Source: Bacteroidota bacterium (GTDB lineage Bacteria > Bacteroidota > Bacteroidia > 2-12-FULL-35-15). From it: a DNA stretch of 8,152 nucleotides. Numbering within the stretch: position 1 is the stretch's first letter; every line of letters starts with the position of its first letter. The notes under the pieces are model-generated. The model was not told the DNA's origin, made no database searches, and saw only the letters and a program-made list of their open reading frames with translations. Both the position numbers and the translations under genes were made by a program. This document shows, in pieces, positions 5,696 to 8,152 of this stretch. Location: positions 1-8,152 of the forward strand of contig JAIOQD010000535.1 of assembly GCA_021413595.1 (NCBI GenBank). Reading direction: 5' to 3'.

Positions 5696-5899
5696 TTGAT
5701 CTTCGGGGCTTGATGCCGATATTTCAACTGCAGGAACTACCCAAATGCTTATACCTTCACTTCTGCGCGTATAAACATCACGTGCATTTTGAATTGCCAT
5801 TTCGGAATCAGGAGCATGAACGCTACCTACATGTTTGTGCGGTATTCCGGGATTACCTTGTACAAATACTTCCCATAAAGGCCATTGTGTATCAGTCAT
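5675..5899 (-). CDS. paaB: PaaB, subunit of phenylacetyl-CoA epoxidase, shortened C-terminus
   Basis: PaaB is the small subunit that bridges PaaA/PaaC assemblies in the epoxidase. The 74-residue product matches the family from WPLWEVFVQG (6-15) through HKHVGSVHAPD (21-31), MAIQNARDVYTRRSEG (34-49), SIWVV (51-55) and ASSPEDQ (62-68). The usual protein is about 95 aa and ends with a segment like FFDPAxxKxYRHPTFYxxPD. Here homology stops at Gln68, and the last six residues (RAGFSV) and the TAG come from the 87-bp repeat. No trace of the missing tail is found between here and paaC. The ATG at 5899 gives a normal N-terminus, and a candidate promoter lies 38 bp upstream. Whether the short PaaB still supports the complex is unknown. 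Confidence 0.9.
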   Translation of the reverse strand: MTDTQWPLWEVFVQGNPGIPHKHVGSVHAPDSEMAIQNARDVYTRRSEGISIWVVPAVEISASSPEDQRAGFSV

Positions 5900-5936
5900 A
5901 TTTTTATTTTTTTGATTTATTGATTTTTTTTAATTT

Positions 5937-5967
5937 CAAAAATATTCTTAACAAGTTTCTATACGAA
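5937..5967 (-). promoter_or_regulatory. Candidate Bacteroidota promoter for paaB
   Basis: On the - strand this has TTCG (5967-5964), exactly 19 bp, then TATTTTTG (5944-5937). That is an exact -7 match to TAnnTTTG and 3 of 4 bases of the -33 TTTG. The distance from the -7 element to the paaB ATG is nearly the same as for the paaA candidate (37 versus 41 bp). Confidence 0.5.
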
Positions 5968-5985
5968 TTTTTTTGCTAGTAAGTA

Positions 5986-6011
5986 ATTACAAATACCTGT
6001 AAGTGTTTACA
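5986..6011. promoter_or_regulatory. TTACA/TGTAA cluster upstream of paaB, possible operator
   Basis: TTACA (5987-5991), TGTAA (5998-6002) and TTACA (6007-6011) alternate in orientation, giving two overlapping inverted repeats just upstream of the paaB promoter candidate. The 13-mer ATTACAAATACCT (5986-5998) recurs with one change at 7064-7076 in the paaA leader. This might be a regulator site, but AT-rich DNA makes chance matches possible. Confidence 0.25.
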
Positions 6012-6098
6012 ATCAATTTTAAATAGTTAGTACAATTTAATAATCCAAAATACTTTATCTCTTTTTTCGTTTGCCTTAAATTTTTTGTTATTTGAATT

Positions 6099-7040
6099 TT
6101 ACGCTATTACTTTTTCTTTTGCTTGTTTGGCTGCATAAGCTGTTGCAGCTTCCCGCACCCAAGCACCCTTTTTATCTGCTTCTGAGCGATCTTTTATACG
6201 TTTTGCATTACAAGGTCCATTTCCCTTAATAACATCAAAAAACTCTTCCCAGTTGATTGGGCCATGTTCATAATGACCTGTAACTTCATTAAATTTCAAA
6301 TCTTTATCAGGCACCTTTAAACCAATAAATTCAGCTTGTGGAACAGTGCGGTCAATAAAACGCTGACGGATCGCATCATTGCTTTCCATTTTCACTTTCC
6401 ACCGCATTAATTGATCTGAATTTGGTGATTTATCATCACTGGGTCCCAACATCATAATAGATGGCCACCACCAGCGGTTAAATGCATCCTGTGCCATTTC
6501 TTTTTGTTCAGGTGTACCTTGTGCAAGGTTCATCATTATTTCATAACCCTGGCGATTATGAAAACTTTCTTCTTTACATATACGAACCATTGCACGGGAG
6601 TAGGGTCCATAGGAACCACGAGCTAATGCGGTTTGATTCATTATTGCTGCGCCATCCACTAACCAGCCAATTGCACCAATATCAGCCCATGTAAGGGTTG
6701 GGTAATTGAATATACTTGAATATTTTGCTTTTCCGGAGTGTAATTGTTCTAATAATTCTGAACGGTTCACCCCTAAAGTTTCTGTGGCACTGTATAAATA
6801 TAAACCATGTCCGGCTTCATCCTGAACCTTTGCTAATAAAATTGCTTTTCTGCGCAAGCTTGGAGCACGGGTAATCCAATTTCCTTCAGGCAACATCCCA
6901 ACAATTTCGGAATGAGCATGCTGACTCATCATTCTAATCAATTGTTTACGGTACGCTTCCGGCATCCAATCTTTGGGTTCTATTTTCAGCCCAGCTGCGA
7001 TCTTAGCCTCAAATTGCTCTAATTGTTTTGTATCGTCCAT
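6099..7040 (-). CDS. paaA: PaaA, catalytic subunit of phenylacetyl-CoA epoxidase
   Basis: PaaA is the di-iron, ferritin-like oxygenase subunit that epoxidises the ring of phenylacetyl-CoA with O2, using electrons delivered by PaaE. At 313 residues it matches the family (309 in E. coli) from end to end. Di-iron ligand motifs are visible: E45 in HAHSEIVG, E75 and H78 in DEAGH, and E158 and H161 in EESFH. Other hallmark blocks are [12 protein letters not shown] (49-60), [17 protein letters not shown] (106-122), RWWWPS, then NSDQ and the C-terminal WVREAA. The ATG at 7040 matches the family start. The gene lies downstream of a terminator that separates it from paaE, and has its own candidate promoter. 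A 199-bp gap with another promoter candidate separates it from paaB. Confidence 0.97.
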   Translation of the reverse strand: MDDTKQLEQFEAKIAAGLKIEPKDWMPEAYRKQLIRMMSQHAHSEIVGMLPEGNWITRAPSLRRKAILLAKVQDEAGHGLYLYSATETLGVNRSELLEQLHSGKAKYSSIFNYPTLTWADIGAIGWLVDGAAIMNQTALARGSYGPYSRAMVRICKEESFHNRQGYEIMMNLAQGTPEQKEMAQDAFNRWWWPSIMMLGPSDDKSPNSDQLMRWKVKMESNDAIRQRFIDRTVPQAEFIGLKVPDKDLKFNEVTGHYEHGPINWEEFFDVIKGNGPCNAKRIKDRSEADKKGAWVREAATAYAAKQAKEKVIA

Positions 7041-7081
7041 TGTTATTAATTTTCTGTTAAAATATTACTAATACCTAGCTA

Positions 7082-7112
7082 TAAAAATATGATTTTTATC
7101 AGTAATAACCAA
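7082..7112 (-). promoter_or_regulatory. Candidate Bacteroidota promoter for paaA
   Basis: On the - strand TTGG (7112-7109) is followed by exactly 19 bp and then TATTTTTA (7089-7082), each one base from the Bacteroidota -33 TTTG and -7 TAnnTTTG. It lies between the paaE terminator and the paaA start, where a promoter would be needed. The predicted leader is about 35 nt. Confidence 0.45.
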
Positions 7113-7143
7113 GTAATTTAAAGCAATCACTTTTTTTTACCCA

Positions 7144-7178
7144 AAAATAAAAAAGCCACAATTGATATTGTGGCTTTT
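7144..7178 (-). terminator. Intrinsic terminator downstream of paaE
   Basis: A perfect 12-bp stem AAAAGCCACAAT (7151-7162) and ATTGTGGCTTTT (7167-7178) has a 4-nt loop. On the - strand the stem ends in a T-rich tail (TTTTTTATTTTT) and lies 48 bp after the paaE stop. The A/T flanks are nearly symmetrical, so it could also act on rightward transcripts, but no + strand gene precedes it. Confidence 0.78.
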
Positions 7179-7226
7179 CTTATAAAAATGAATAATAATT
7201 TCTAAACTAAGTCTATAACAAAATTC

Positions 7227-8152
7227 TTACAAACCCTTATCGTAATTCACAACCACATTAGGTGTTGTAGGGCGGCTTTGACAGGTAAGGATATATCCTT
7301 GTTTTACTTCGGAGGCAGACAATGCATAATTAACAGCCATCTCTACTTTACCACCTTCCAATAAAGCACGGCAAGTACAGCAAGAGCCACCCTGACAAGC
7401 GTAAGGTGCATCTATACCAATTCGCAAAGCAGCTTCCAGAATTGTTTCATTATCCTCTAAAGTAACAGTATGTTGATCGCCATCCATAATAATTGTTGCT
7501 GTGGTACCAACAATTGAAGGTGTGATCTTTTGGGAGTCAGCAGCAATTACCGGAGCAGAAAAATATTCGATATGAACTCTTGTTTCATCGATTTTTAATT
7601 CCTTCAAGGCAGCTACTACATTGTCCATCATTAGGCTCGGCCCACAAATAAAATATTCGTTATCGGTGGTAGAAGGCACAAAATTTTTAATGAGTTCAAT
7701 ATTTTTTTCTTTTGTCATTAAGCCTTGTAGCGCCTGAGGGTAGCCGGCTGGAGCATTACAAAGGATATGAAACACTTTTAATCTTTCGGGATTATTAGCA
7801 GCAATTGTGTCAATTTGTTTTTTGAAAATGGTAGAAGCTTCATCGTTGTTACCATAAAACAAAGTAACAGTGCTATTGGGTTCCAGTTTTAAAGCTGTTT
7901 TTAGGATAGAGAGCATGGGTGTAATCCCACTACCTCCAGCAAAAAGAACATAATTTTTTTTGTGGGCAGGATTCAGCTCTGTATAGAAATTCCCCATTGG
8001 AATCATTACCTCCATGGCATCACCTACTTTAATTATATCATTAATGTAAGATGACATTCGGCCATCTTTTACTTTTTTTATAGCAACTCTCAACTCGTTT
8101 TCTTCAACTGGGCTGCTACAAATAGAGTATGAACGTCTTAACTCTTCACCAT
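7227..8152 (-). CDS. paaE: PaaE, reductase of phenylacetyl-CoA epoxidase (N-terminus beyond window)
   Basis: PaaE passes electrons from NAD(P)H through FAD and a 2Fe-2S centre to the PaaA di-iron site. About 307 residues are visible; the frame stays open to the right edge, and about 50 N-terminal residues are missing compared with the 356-aa E. coli protein. In order: the FAD-binding RRSYSICSSP close to the window edge, the nucleotide-binding FAGGSGITPM, the CGPSLMMD motif, and a C-terminal plant-type ferredoxin domain. Its cluster motif CQGGSCCTC (Cys-x4-Cys-x2-Cys, with one extra Cys) is followed by the fourth ligand in LTCQSRP. This reductase-then-ferredoxin order is typical of PaaE. The gene is upstream of paaA and is followed by a terminator. 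Confidence 0.95.
   Translation of the reverse strand, partial: GEELRRSYSICSSPVEENELRVAIKKVKDGRMSSYINDIIKVGDAMEVMIPMGNFYTELNPAHKKNYVLFAGGSGITPMLSILKTALKLEPNSTVTLFYGNNDEASTIFKKQIDTIAANNPERLKVFHILCNAPAGYPQALQGLMTKEKNIELIKNFVPSTTDNEYFICGPSLMMDNVVAALKELKIDETRVHIEYFSAPVIAADSQKITPSIVGTTATIIMDGDQHTVTLEDNETILEAALRIGIDAPYACQGGSCCTCRALLEGGKVEMAVNYALSASEVKQGYILTCQSRPTTPNVVVNYDKGL

Noticed and set aside
5578..5979. Possible 133-aa gene on the + strand
   Set aside because: It covers the repeat and runs antisense to paaB, which is certain; the low-complexity tail reflects AT-rich DNA.
6482..6694. Possible 70-aa gene on the + strand
   Set aside because: It lies antisense within paaA.

Overview
This AT-rich window looks like the chromosome of a member of the Bacteroidota, probably an aerobic heterotroph related to Sphingobacteriales or Chitinophagales (the phylum is inferred with fair confidence, the order is not). 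The reasons are start codons preceded by A-rich leaders instead of Shine-Dalgarno sites, candidate promoters of the Bacteroidota type (TTnG, 19 nt, TAnnTTTG), the gene families present, and many short palindromic intergenic repeats of the kind common in that phylum.

Left part (1-2059, + strand). The end of an exported or membrane-anchored protein overlaps, by ATGA, a family I inorganic pyrophosphatase gene. Then comes about 360 bp without a gene, filled with decayed inverted-repeat elements, and a small alpha/beta-hydrolase gene. Its stop codon directly abuts the stop codon of the first leftward gene.

Right part (2060-8152, all - strand). Read in the direction of transcription: paaE (cut by the window edge), a strong terminator hairpin, paaA, paaB, paaC, paaD, a TfoX/YjbR-like gene, a 139-aa helical-repeat protein, an 81-aa conserved hypothetical protein and an exported DUF4159 protein. 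PaaA, PaaB and PaaC form the ring-1,2-phenylacetyl-CoA epoxidase. PaaE is its flavin/2Fe-2S reductase, and PaaD is its MIP18-family maturation factor. Together they carry out the oxygen-dependent step of aerobic phenylacetate degradation. Other paa genes (ligase, isomerase, hydrolase, beta-oxidation genes, regulator) are not in the window.

The most interesting feature is damage or remodelling of this otherwise textbook locus. paaD has an in-frame TAA exactly between its MIP18 domain and a perfectly preserved C-terminal zinc ribbon. paaB ends early because a structured 87-bp repeat lies exactly where the normal C-terminal tail should begin. Repeats also fill the paaB-paaC and paaC-paaD gaps, and another repeat encodes the last residues of the TfoX-like protein. 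The 139-aa protein is built from four gapless 25-residue repeats. I see no CRISPR array, RNA gene, transposase or phage gene, and no clear new multi-gene system.
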